A stretch of DNA of 6,809 nt from Micrococcaceae bacterium UBA3381 (GCA_002358975.1 DEPX01000145.1:1-6809), one strand, 5' to 3'; positions 1 through 5,867 are shown, counted from the first letter of the stretch. Notes: generated by a model from the letters alone, not told the origin. Numbers and translations: made by a program.

Positions 1-290
1 CGGAAATCCATTTCCCAGAAACGGTCTTGGGCGTGCACCAGGCCCTGTGCGTAGAATAAGTCATGCGAAGTTTCAGCAGTAATTGTGGGAACGCCCTGTG
101 CATCGCGTTGAACTGTGACGTTGCCCTCGAGTCCTGCTACCTCCAGTGTTCCGGAGGTATCGGGGAATGCCCGCAGGACAGACCAAGTAATAAAGCCTGC
201 CAGGGCTAATCCCACTACCACCACGACAGCGATAGCACTCCACAGAAATTTCAGCAGCTTGAAACGTTTCTGCGAAGAGCGCGCCAACAT
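1..290 (-). CDS. Penicillin acylase (penicillin amidase) family protein, N-terminal part, cut by the left edge
   Basis: Only the first 96 codons are visible, starting from an ATG whose complement is at 288-290. Residues 1-14 are basic (SSQKRFKLLK), followed by one hydrophobic segment at about 15-39, so the protein is probably membrane-anchored or exported by an uncleaved signal. The ectodomain then matches the start of the penicillin-amidase fold of Ntn hydrolases: VQRDAQGVPTI at 60-70, and DLFYAQGLVHAQDRFWEMD at 77-95, the family's near-invariant 'AQG.VHAQDR.W.MD' block. Family members run to about 700-850 residues and self-cleave to expose a catalytic N-terminal Ser, which lies outside this window. 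They hydrolyse amides such as beta-lactam side chains or acyl-homoserine lactones; the substrate cannot be told here. An AAAGG run about 11 bases before the ATG may be the ribosome site. The gene follows a same-strand membrane-protein gene after a 96-bp gap. Confidence 0.9.
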   Translation of the reverse strand, partial: MLARSSQKRFKLLKFLWSAIAVVVVVGLALAGFITWSVLRAFPDTSGTLEVAGLEGNVTVQRDAQGVPTITAETSHDLFYAQGLVHAQDRFWEMDF

Positions 291-331
291 ATGACCTGAG
301 CCTTTACTGAGGTGAAAGTGATGAACTACCC

Positions 332-349
332 CCACACTACGTGATGTGG
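332..349. promoter_or_regulatory. Operator-like imperfect palindrome upstream of the penicillin acylase gene
   Basis: The 18-bp element CCACACTACGTGATGTGG is symmetrical at 14 of 18 positions: outer arms CCACA/TGTGG and a central ACGT, with two non-matching bases on each side of the centre. It ends 42 bp before the acylase start codon, in the 96-bp gap between two minus-strand genes. An overlapping inverted repeat (ACGTG at 339-343, CACGT at 352-356) is also present. Position and symmetry suit a dimeric repressor site. No T-run follows on either strand, so it is not an intrinsic terminator. I could not place a convincing -35/-10 pair around it. Confidence 0.35.
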
Positions 350-386
350 CCCACGTATTTAGGCTTCGTGAACGCTTACGATCCAG

Positions 387-1022
387 TTAGCGCAATCTAT
401 TTGTATGCAGGTGGTGGGCGACGTTGATTAAATACATGACTTCGCGTTGTTTGAGTCCTTCAACACCGGGCACATAAATATACTCATAACGTCGATCCCA
501 AACAGGTCCGACCGGTGGAGAAATCAGTTTTTGTAGTTGTGGTGGTAGTCGTTCATTGACGTTAAACAACCCCGAACGTGTTAACGGCATTACCGCCCGG
601 CGCGCAAAACCAGTGTCATGTTCTGCCGGTACCCATTCGTAGTCGGCTTGGCCAAAATCGTTCCATGGGATCGGCCCTACGCCGCGCATAGTGAGACCTT
701 GTGGCTCAAGAATAACCGGTTGCTGTTCACTGCTGTGGTATTTCTTTTGTCGAAGCCGGCCAAAATATACCAAAGCAAACAACCCACCGAGCATGATTAG
801 TGACGTTAGCATTCCCACTAGCGCACCGCCGCTGGGCCATGCGCCGGTGAAGGCCGCTATCACGAAAAACGTCACGCTACCTATCGCTAAAGCGCAGATC
901 ATCGTTAGCAGGACAGTAAAGAGTATGCGCACAAGACGAGACCACGTCGCCGACGCTCCGGGCAATCGGACTGCACCGGTAGTTTGTAAATTGTTTATGG
1001 TGTGCTGCAACGCGGGGGACAT
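387..1022 (-). CDS. Hypothetical membrane protein with two TM segments and a PH-like C-terminal region
   Basis: This 211-residue protein has a short polar N-terminus, two hydrophobic segments at about 30-58 and 66-88 forming a hairpin, and a soluble C-terminal part of about 120 residues. That part begins ILEPQGLTMRGVGPIPWNDF (104-123), which resembles the opening strands of bacterial PH-like (YcxB/YdbS-type) domains, where 'L...GL...G..IPW.D' is common. The end, 180-207, could be the closing helix of such a domain. The assignment rests on pattern only, and no catalytic residues are visible. The gene starts 26 bp after the YczE-like gene ends, on the same strand, so it is probably the third gene of the transglycosylase operon. 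The ribosome site is weak (AAAG six bases before the ATG), which suggests low or coupled translation. No intrinsic terminator follows it. Confidence 0.8.
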   Translation of the reverse strand: MSPALQHTINNLQTTGAVRLPGASATWSRLVRILFTVLLTMICALAIGSVTFFVIAAFTGAWPSGGALVGMLTSLIMLGGLFALVYFGRLRQKKYHSSEQQPVILEPQGLTMRGVGPIPWNDFGQADYEWVPAEHDTGFARRAVMPLTRSGLFNVNERLPPQLQKLISPPVGPVWDRRYEYIYVPGVEGLKQREVMYLINVAHHLHTNRLR

Positions 1023-1048
1023 GGTCTTTACATTAGAGGATAAATAAC

Positions 1049-1741
1049 CTACTTGGCATCCTGTTTAATGTTGGCTTTCGAAGCATGTTCCTTGGGTCGC
1101 GGCTGGCGCAACGCCCCGATGGCTTTGACAACTCCCCCAACGGCAAAAGCCGCGAATACAGTTCCTTCCCGGACCCCTACCAGCCGCTGTAAGAAAACCA
1201 TGGATAATACCGCCGAGATCAAGACCAGCGACCAGTCCACCAGCTGTTTCATGGTGCCAAATCGAACAGCACTGATTTGCGTCAAGGCCATAACTAAACC
1301 CTCACCCGGCAAATATAGCAACTTGGGTTGGACCTGGATATACACGCCAACGCCAAGCGTGATTGCGCCGATTATGGTCACGGTCCACTGCAATAGATAG
1401 GTGTCGGTCTGGGCCCAGCTAGTCAGAAACAACGACAGGTCGATAACAGCACCGAATAGCACGGCGACCGGGAGCTGAACTAACTGAAACAAGGAAAATC
1501 GACGGCCCAGAATTACTGCTTGAATACCGATGAATACAATGTTCATCGCCGCGGTAACAGTGCCCATCGACCATGACGTCGCAGTACCGATAACTACCGG
1601 AAACGTCGAAATCGGAGCGGTGCCGAGCTGTCCGTGCACGCTTAAGGCAATTCCCACCGACATGATGCAGACACCGAAGATAAAGGTCACCCATCGCCGA
1701 ATCAGACCCATAGTTGGGGGCACGGCGTTACTGGTCAGCAT
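1049..1741 (-). CDS. YczE/YyaS/YitT-family integral membrane protein
   Basis: The protein has 230 residues and about five hydrophobic segments (roughly 16-36, 57-79, 87-108, 117-136, 168-185, with a further one near 194-210). It matches the YczE family: an opening 'RRWVTFIFGVCIMSVGIAL', then GQLGTAPIS (38-45), the loop PGEG (145-148), and VREGT (190-194) before the last helix. Bacillus YczE has been linked to lipopeptide production, but the biochemical role of the family is unknown. The open frame extends upstream to an ATG at 1852, but that adds a basic, non-hydrophobic stretch lying inside the transglycosylase gene. I chose the ATG at 1741, which has GAAGAAG five to six bases upstream and a 14-bp overlap with the transglycosylase end, consistent with translational coupling. 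A second in-frame ATG at 1711 has no ribosome site. The C-terminus (211-230) is charged and presumably cytoplasmic. Confidence 0.85.
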   Translation of the reverse strand: MLTSNAVPPTMGLIRRWVTFIFGVCIMSVGIALSVHGQLGTAPISTFPVVIGTATSWSMGTVTAAMNIVFIGIQAVILGRRFSLFQLVQLPVAVLFGAVIDLSLFLTSWAQTDTYLLQWTVTIIGAITLGVGVYIQVQPKLLYLPGEGLVMALTQISAVRFGTMKQLVDWSLVLISAVLSMVFLQRLVGVREGTVFAAFAVGGVVKAIGALRQPRPKEHASKANIKQDAK

Positions 1742-2486
1742 TATCTTCTTCGGCATAGGAAGTCGCGATGCGGGCAACATCGCGGGCATAATCCGTTGAC
1801 TGATTATACGTGGTGACCGCCTGCAGCCATTCCTCGTCGTCATTGAAGTCATCGGCGGTCTCGCACAGGTAGATACCCGCAGTTAATACAGCATCATCGA
1901 TCTGCTGGGGGTCGGTTTTACCGTCTTGGTTCCCATCCACTGCGTAAGTCTCCCAAGTTTCGGGCAAGAACTGCATGGGCCCAACGGCTCGATCCCACTC
2001 GTCGTCATCATCGTATTTGCCCTGATCGGTATCAGGCACTTCCATAACTTCTTCGCTACCATCAAGCGCTGGCCCGATAATCTCAGGTTCGGCTACGCCC
2101 TGGGCGTCAAGACCACTGTCGTCAATGCTGGCATGTGAGGTTTCTACCGAGCCAATACCGGCCAGCGTATTCCAGCCGAGATTGCACTCCGATTGCGTTT
2201 CGGCAATTTTCGAAGCTGCCCCTGCATAAGCGGCCATTGCACGTTGCGGGATAGCGTGTTTCTCGGCGGTCTCGGATACCCAATCGGCATCGGCGAGTTC
2301 GGTAATGGCAACGTCTTCGGTGCTGTCGGTATGCTCTGCAGCAGGTTCTGGAAGCACCTGTTGCGGTGCTTCAGGTGGTGAGTCTTCCTCGCCTGCACCG
2401 TCCGATGCACAGCCAGCCATCACTGTACCAACAACTGCGACACCGGTTACAGCACGCAATGCCCGACCAAGTTTTAGCATACCCAT
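1728..2486 (-). CDS. Lytic murein transglycosylase lipoprotein, actinobacterial MltB-like type
   Basis: This 252-residue exported enzyme should cut the MurNAc-GlcNAc bond of peptidoglycan to give 1,6-anhydro ends. The signal peptide (1-25) ends in VMAGC, so Cys26 is probably lipidated; Met at -3 is allowed but uncommon. A flexible acidic linker (27-65) precedes the SLT-like domain. LAGIGSVETSHA (108-119) carries the expected catalytic Glu115. It is followed by DTDQGKYDDDDEWDRAVGPMQF (152-173 as a block) and ETW (176-178), then DGNQDGKTD (184-192), which fits an EF-hand-like calcium loop such as the one in E. coli Slt35/MltB. The YNQS motif is at 227-230. Cys101 and Cys208 may form a disulfide. 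The mature protein has about 55 Asp/Glu against 8 Lys/Arg. AAAGGAG (complement of 2493-2499), six bases before the ATG, fixes the start. It heads a minus-strand operon with the YczE-like gene and is divergent from the septum-formation lipoprotein. Confidence 0.93.
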   Translation of the reverse strand: MGMLKLGRALRAVTGVAVVGTVMAGCASDGAGEEDSPPEAPQQVLPEPAAEHTDSTEDVAITELADADWVSETAEKHAIPQRAMAAYAGAASKIAETQSECNLGWNTLAGIGSVETSHASIDDSGLDAQGVAEPEIIGPALDGSEEVMEVPDTDQGKYDDDDEWDRAVGPMQFLPETWETYAVDGNQDGKTDPQQIDDAVLTAGIYLCETADDFNDDEEWLQAVTTYNQSTDYARDVARIATSYAEEDNADQ

Positions 2487-2591
2487 CAGCGGCTCCTTTC
2501 AGTGTTCCAAGCCTACTTGGCTCCGACTATTTGAGTCTCGCATTAATAGCTTCAACAACCGGCCTGTACAGTCAAGGCAAAAAATCTTTAC

Positions 2592-2606
2592 CCTGGTCAT
2601 GCCAGG
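2592..2606. promoter_or_regulatory. Inverted repeat in the divergent promoter region, possible shared operator
   Basis: CCTGG-TCATG-CCAGG is a perfect 5-bp inverted repeat with a 5-base centre; one mismatch further out, A2590 and T2608 also pair. It lies 105 bp before the transglycosylase start and 94 bp before the TTG of the divergent lipoprotein, and upstream of the plus-strand -35 candidate. A site here could serve both promoters. The arms are short, so chance is a real alternative. Confidence 0.25.
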
Positions 2607-2631
2607 TTCCTAGCAAATCGGGTCGTAAAGT

Positions 2632-2661
2632 TTGCCACTGTCAGAAAATTTTCACTAAGGT
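2632..2661 (+). promoter_or_regulatory. Candidate housekeeping promoter of the septum-formation lipoprotein gene
   Basis: TTGCCA (2632-2637) and TAAGGT (2656-2661) are separated by 18 bp and match the actinobacterial primary-sigma pattern TTGNNN / TANNNT. Transcription would begin near 2668, giving a leader of about 33 bases that contains the inverted repeat around the ribosome site. Confidence 0.45.
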
Positions 2662-2684
2662 CGCACCTGAACATCACCACACTA

Positions 2685-2699
2685 GTAACTAGGAGTTAC
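2685..2699 (+). promoter_or_regulatory. Shine-Dalgarno site inside a perfect inverted repeat
   Basis: GTAACT-AGG-AGTTAC is a perfect 6-bp inverted repeat with a 3-base loop. The ribosome site AGGAG (2691-2695) occupies the loop and the start of the second arm, five bases before the TTG start at 2701. If the stem forms in the mRNA it would partly hide the ribosome site. With four A-T pairs and a tight loop it should be marginally stable, so it may only tune translation or respond to temperature. The same sequence as DNA could also be a protein-binding site. Confidence 0.4.
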
Positions 2700-2700
2700 C

Positions 2701-3132
2701 TTGAAAAATTCTGTATTGCGCGCCGGTGGGCTAGTTTTCGTCACGCTTTTTGGGGCAGCCGGTCTAGCAGCCTGTGGGCAAGCTCCAACCGCTGCCGTTG
2801 GCGATTGCATTAACAGCGAAGATTTATCGGAAGGCAATATTGACGAGCTCGACCCCATTTCCTGTGATGAGTCCCACGATCTGGAAGTCTTCCATGCTTT
2901 TGATCTGCCAAAAGGCGACTTCCCTGGTGAGGAATCCATGGAGGAAGCTGCTGAAGAAGAATGCGTACCAGCATTTGAAGACTACGTAGGCGTTGATTAC
3001 TACGACTCAGAAATCTGGATCACCACTGTCTCACCGTCCGAAGAAACATGGGATGCCGTGGATGACCGCGAAATCCTTTGTCTCCTTGAGAGCGACGACG
3101 AAACCGAATCTCTCAAAAATGCGCAAATCTAG
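2701..3132 (+). CDS. Septum-formation-domain family lipoprotein
   Basis: The product is 143 residues and begins with a TTG codon, supported by AGGAG five bases upstream; no ATG lies near. The signal peptide runs to residue 24 and ends in a textbook lipobox, LAAC, so Cys25 should be lipidated. The mature part fits the small actinobacterial 'septum formation' domain: VGDC (33-36), ISCDESHDLEVFHAF (53-67), DFPGEE (73-78), EEECVPAF (86-92), and ETWDAVDDREILCLLE (115-130). Cys36, Cys55, Cys88 and Cys127 are placed as in the family and probably form two disulfides outside the membrane. The molecular role is poorly defined, and the name comes from an early link to septation. It is very acidic (about 36 Asp/Glu to 3 Lys/Arg in the mature chain). 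It is a single-gene transcript: promoter at 2632-2661, terminator at 3180-3212. Confidence 0.88.
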   Translation: MKNSVLRAGGLVFVTLFGAAGLAACGQAPTAAVGDCINSEDLSEGNIDELDPISCDESHDLEVFHAFDLPKGDFPGEESMEEAAEEECVPAFEDYVGVDYYDSEIWITTVSPSEETWDAVDDREILCLLESDDETESLKNAQI

Positions 3133-3179
3133 CGTGCCTTTATAACGCTTAACACCTTCGGTAGACACCGCTAGGGGCC

Positions 3180-3212
3180 AACAGGACACCATATATTTTG
3201 GTGTCCTGTTTT
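3180..3212 (+). terminator. Intrinsic terminator after the septum-formation lipoprotein gene
   Basis: A perfect 12-bp stem, AACAGGACACCA (3180-3191) with TGGTGTCCTGTT (3199-3210), encloses a 7-base loop, and the stem runs into a short T run (3209-3212). It sits 47 bp after the lipoprotein stop codon and separates that gene from the MFS gene. The T run is short, but the stem is strong and the position right. Confidence 0.88.
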
Positions 3213-3244
3213 GCGTTAATACAGGCGACGATCAACTCCGTAAC

Positions 3245-4540
3245 TTGAGTTTAAAAACCGTTACGCTAAAACATGTGAACCCTTCGAATCCTTCCGCAGC
3301 TTCCTCAGCTTCTACCGGTCTGTTAATAATCTTGCTGTGCGCTATGGGTGCCGGACCGTTGTTCAATTACGGTGTCTCAGTGTCTTCAGCGCTGATCATC
3401 GCGGACCTTGGCATCTCCGAAGGGCAAATTGGGTATATTGTAACGATCGTTTTCGCTGCGGCCGCAGTATTGAGTATGTGGCTGGGCAACCTCGCAGATA
3501 AGATCAGCGTGCGATCACAAATGCTACTGATTTTTCTTGGTACAGCAGTAGCGATGATAGTAGCGGCCTTCGCCGAATCATACTGGTTATTAGTTATGGC
3601 TGCACTATTAGCCGGGCCCGCGCAAGCGATCTCAAATCCAACCACCAACCGGGTAATTATGCGTGCCGTTCCGCACCAGAAACGCACCGGTTGGATCGGA
3701 GTAAAACAATCCGGCGTTCAGGCCTCGCAGTTATTTGCCGGGCTGTTTTTCCCAGCAGTTGCTTTGGCCCTGGGATGGACCGGGGCCGCGCTTGGTGGTG
3801 CCGTTGTGTGTGCGGTGCTGTGGTTGGTCTCGTTAAAATACGTACCCTCTCGCAGACAACTGGAGAAAAGGTATCGGCCAGCGCACCGTTCATCCGAGTC
3901 ACCAGATGACAAGGCCGATACCAATAAAGCTGGCAGGCTGCCGACGACACAAAAACTGCCGGTAGTGGTGTATTTCTTTGCGGCCATTGCCATGTTTTCT
4001 GGCATGGGCATGCAAGCTACCAACGTCTACCTGCCGTTATTTGCTGTCAAAGAACTCAACTTTTCACTCGTACTAGGTGGTGCTGCGGCAGCGGTGTCTG
4101 GGGTCATTGGCGTTGTGTCTCGCATCGGGTGGAGTCGTAAGATGCAATCCGGAGCTAGGCCACCACACTTGCTCATGATTATCAGCGCCGGAGCGCTGTT
4201 AGGGGTCGTAGCATTTCTTAGTGCAGCATACTGGCAACAACCGGCACTAGTATGGATAGGTGCAGCGCTCCATGGCATCACAGTCTTTGGCGCCAATGTG
4301 GTAATCAATGCCGGTCTGCTCCGTGTTGTCTCCGCAGATAAAATTGGTGCCGCTTCGGGACTAAATTCGATGGGCATGTACACTGGTTTCGCTCTGGGAC
4401 CGCTCATCATGGGACTACTACAAGATTTGACGCATACCTTCAGCGCCGGATGGCTGTTCGTAGGCCTAGCCTATGTGCTGTGTGGAGCCGTAACCGTGGC
4501 GCTGTATCGGCATACACTCCGGAAGGACAACCATTCATGA
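3245..4540 (+). CDS. Major facilitator superfamily (MFS) transporter, 12 TM segments
   Basis: This 431-residue protein has the MFS layout of two six-helix halves joined by a charged cytoplasmic loop (about 201-238). The first helix starts near residue 25. GNLADKISVR (81-90), between helices 2 and 3, is the MFS motif A (G..AD+.S.R). Helix 4-5 features include NPTTNRVIMR (131-140) and GWIGVKQSGVQASQLFAGLF (149-168), typical of bacterial MFS_1 members. A weaker counterpart of motif A may lie at RIGWSRKMQSG (293-303). The substrate cannot be told; import of a small organic solute or drug efflux are both possible. The frame opens with TTG at 3245, which lacks a ribosome site. GTG at 3275 would remove ten N-terminal residues without touching helix 1 and may be the true, leaderless start. 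The stop codon overlaps the next gene's start by 4 bp (ATGA), so the two are translationally coupled. Confidence 0.9.
   Translation: MSLKTVTLKHVNPSNPSAASSASTGLLIILLCAMGAGPLFNYGVSVSSALIIADLGISEGQIGYIVTIVFAAAAVLSMWLGNLADKISVRSQMLLIFLGTAVAMIVAAFAESYWLLVMAALLAGPAQAISNPTTNRVIMRAVPHQKRTGWIGVKQSGVQASQLFAGLFFPAVALALGWTGAALGGAVVCAVLWLVSLKYVPSRRQLEKRYRPAHRSSESPDDKADTNKAGRLPTTQKLPVVVYFFAAIAMFSGMGMQATNVYLPLFAVKELNFSLVLGGAAAAVSGVIGVVSRIGWSRKMQSGARPPHLLMIISAGALLGVVAFLSAAYWQQPALVWIGAALHGITVFGANVVINAGLLRVVSADKIGAASGLNSMGMYTGFALGPLIMGLLQDLTHTFSAGWLFVGLAYVLCGAVTVALYRHTLRKDNHS
3262..3267 (+). promoter_or_regulatory. Candidate -10 element for a leaderless MFS transporter mRNA
   Basis: TACGCT fits the actinobacterial -10 pattern TANNNT and ends seven bases before an in-frame GTG at 3275. 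Transcription starting at that GTG would give a leaderless mRNA, which is common in actinobacteria. No -35 match is visible 17-18 bp upstream. The alternative TTG start at 3245 has no ribosome site, which is why this element deserves mention. Confidence 0.3.
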
Positions 4541-5076
4541 CGAACAGTAGCGCCGGCGCTCCTCGTTGGGCACGAGCCATGATGCTAATTATCCCGGCCA
4601 TATGGATCGGACTGATCATCGGCGTTTCGTTTATTGAAGCCCCGCTGAAATTCACGGCACCCGGTATCACCATCCCACTAGGTCTGGGTATCGGTCGGCG
4701 AGTGTTTCTTGCCATGAACATCGTCGAAGTTGTCTTGGCCATTATTTTGATTATCGCTCTGATCAAGCTATGGCGTAGCCACCGGAGCCAACCGCTCCGA
4801 AATTTCCAGCAGCTACGGTTATACAGTTTTATCGCGGTGGGTCTGCTCTTGGTCAAAACAGTAATCATCCGCCCCATACTGGCGATCGAATCAGATGCCG
4901 TGCTAGCAGGAACCTCACCGGGTGGTTCAACCACGCACTTCTACTACATTGGGATAGAAGCCATCTTATTCATCGCGCTCGTGCTGCTCGTTACCGCTGC
5001 GGTGCGCGGCCTGTTAATACCACAAACACCTCATCAGGTAGTTACTGCACAGGATACAAACAACGCCCGAGACTAA
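4537..5076 (+). CDS. Conserved hypothetical four-TM membrane protein, coupled to the MFS gene
   Basis: The product is 179 residues with four predicted membrane helices at about 14-31, 53-77, 96-115 and 134-158. Between helices 1 and 2 lies a distinctive stretch, VSFIEAPLKFTAPGITIPLG (30-49), followed by GRRVFLAMNIVE (53-64). This layout recalls a widespread family of small uncharacterised membrane proteins ('VSF...P.KF.AP......L..GR..F...N..E'), which I cannot name with certainty. Function is unknown. The frame is open further upstream to an ATG at 4450, but that extension is polar, Arg-rich and lies within the MFS gene. The ATG at 4537 gives a proper first helix and the 4-bp ATGA overlap, with GGAAGG (4521-4526) ten bases before it. 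A role with the MFS transporter is an inference from coupling alone. The TAA stop overlaps the stop of the convergent gene. Confidence 0.82.
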   Translation: MTNSSAGAPRWARAMMLIIPAIWIGLIIGVSFIEAPLKFTAPGITIPLGLGIGRRVFLAMNIVEVVLAIILIIALIKLWRSHRSQPLRNFQQLRLYSFIAVGLLLVKTVIIRPILAIESDAVLAGTSPGGSTTHFYYIGIEAILFIALVLLVTAAVRGLLIPQTPHQVVTAQDTNNARD

Positions 5077-5867
5077 AGCTTAGTTGGCTGAGCAGGCGGG
5101 ATGGCGTCAATGAGTGCAGGCCACGGAGTTTCGATCAGCTTGTAAGTATCGTGTCCACTATGCCCACCGGCCACAAACCGCTGCTGGTATTGGATAAGTA
5201 GAGCATCGATAACGTCGTCAACGGTGATTTCCGGTCTTGCCTCATCTGCCGAGCCCGCCGTTTGTGGGGCGAAAACGATACCCAAAGCATCGTAAACATC
5301 GGTTAGAACATCCCGGATAGCCCATCCGTCTTCAACCACCAAGCTGGTTGAAAAAAGCCAGGCACCTTTGACAACACGTTGTGCAGTACCGGCCAATTTA
5401 ATAGCTCGGCCAGAGTCCAGGACGGTATGGACAGAATATTCTCCGGCACAGTATTCACCAGGAATCTCACCCACCGCTGCATCGACATCGAGGCTGGCTA
5501 ATGCGGCGGTGATCAGTTCGCCAAAATACTCGAATCGCTGCCGAAAACCGAACATGGCATTATTTTCGGGCTGAATATGATCTATCACCACAGAACCTGG
5601 ATGATAGGCAGCGGCTCGACCACCCACGCGTCGCACCACCGGAGTAAAACCGTGTTGTTGGCTGCAGTTCCGCGCACGCTCATAGCCTTGCATACGAACG
5701 TCTTGTTGCCCGAAGGACACCGTTGGTGCAGGACGATAAATGCGCACCACCGGTCCGTCTATCGTCCCGTGCTGCACAGCTCTCAACGCAGTAGTGGTAT
5801 ATTCCAGATCCGCTGCCGCCCCGAGACTAGCGTTCTGGTTCACCCAATGCAGGTTCTTTATGCTCAC
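5073..5867 (-). CDS. Lipoate/octanoate protein ligase or transferase (biotin/lipoate A/B ligase fold)
   Basis: This 264-residue cytoplasmic enzyme probably attaches lipoate or octanoate to lysine of lipoyl domains (2-oxoacid dehydrogenases, GcvH). Visible motifs are VRIYRPAPTVSFGQQD (41-56), RRVGGRAAAYHPGSVVID (79-96, in place of the classical RR.SGGGAVYHD), IPGEYCAGEYSV (135-146) with Cys140, and GRAIKLAGTAQRVVKGAWL (153-171) with the conserved Lys157 and the AQR turn. The length suits a single-domain enzyme like LipM/LipL rather than E. coli LplA, which has an extra C-terminal domain. Cys140 could be an acyl-thioester nucleophile as in LipM, but this is not certain. The start is GTG at 5867; GAG six to eight bases before it is a weak ribosome site. 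It lies 42 bp after the CitMHS gene on the same strand, and the gap holds only a small hairpin (GCTGC/GCAGC, 5887-5899) without a T run on this strand. Confidence 0.87.
   Translation of the reverse strand: MSIKNLHWVNQNASLGAAADLEYTTTALRAVQHGTIDGPVVRIYRPAPTVSFGQQDVRMQGYERARNCSQQHGFTPVVRRVGGRAAAYHPGSVVIDHIQPENNAMFGFRQRFEYFGELITAALASLDVDAAVGEIPGEYCAGEYSVHTVLDSGRAIKLAGTAQRVVKGAWLFSTSLVVEDGWAIRDVLTDVYDALGIVFAPQTAGSADEARPEITVDDVIDALLIQYQQRFVAGGHSGHDTYKLIETPWPALIDAIPPAQPTKL

Larger units (their letters stand above)
2487..2700. other. Divergent intergenic region between two envelope lipoprotein genes
   Basis: This 214-bp stretch has no supportable gene. It must hold the promoters of both the transglycosylase (minus) and the septum-formation lipoprotein (plus). 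On the plus side I can place a promoter at 2632-2661 and a ribosome site inside an inverted repeat at 2685-2699. On the minus side, TTGACT (complement of 2570-2575) is a good -35 candidate, but no TANNNT sits at the right distance. A second minus-side candidate, TAGGCT within 2512-2517, lacks a -35. The transglycosylase leader contains a small hairpin, CCAAG-CCTA-CTTGG at 2507-2520. A dyad lies near the middle at 2592-2606. Confidence 0.6.

Noticed and set aside
691..1047. A 118-codon open frame on the plus strand opposite the two-TM PH-like gene
   Set aside because: The translation is low-complexity and Ser/Thr/Arg-rich with no domain, and it is fully antisense to a gene with clear TM segments and a consistent reading direction.
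1048..1057. The 10-mer CCTACTTGGC recurs at 2512-2521
   Set aside because: Several exact 10-mer pairs are expected by chance in a window of this size; one copy spans the end of a coding region and the flanks do not match.
1742..1852. N-terminal extension of the YczE-like frame to an ATG at 1852
   Set aside because: It would overlap the transglycosylase by 125 bp with a basic, non-family sequence; the start at 1741 has a better ribosome site and fits the family's beginning.
2568..2575. TTGACT on the minus strand as the -35 of the transglycosylase promoter
   Set aside because: No TANNNT element lies 16-19 bp downstream; the nearest AT-rich match (TATTAA) is 21 bp away, so I did not call a promoter.
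4440..4934. A 164-codon open frame on the minus strand opposite the MFS end and the four-TM gene
   Set aside because: It spans the junction of two well-supported plus-strand genes, and its Met/Arg/Pro-rich translation matches no family; it is a frame shadow.
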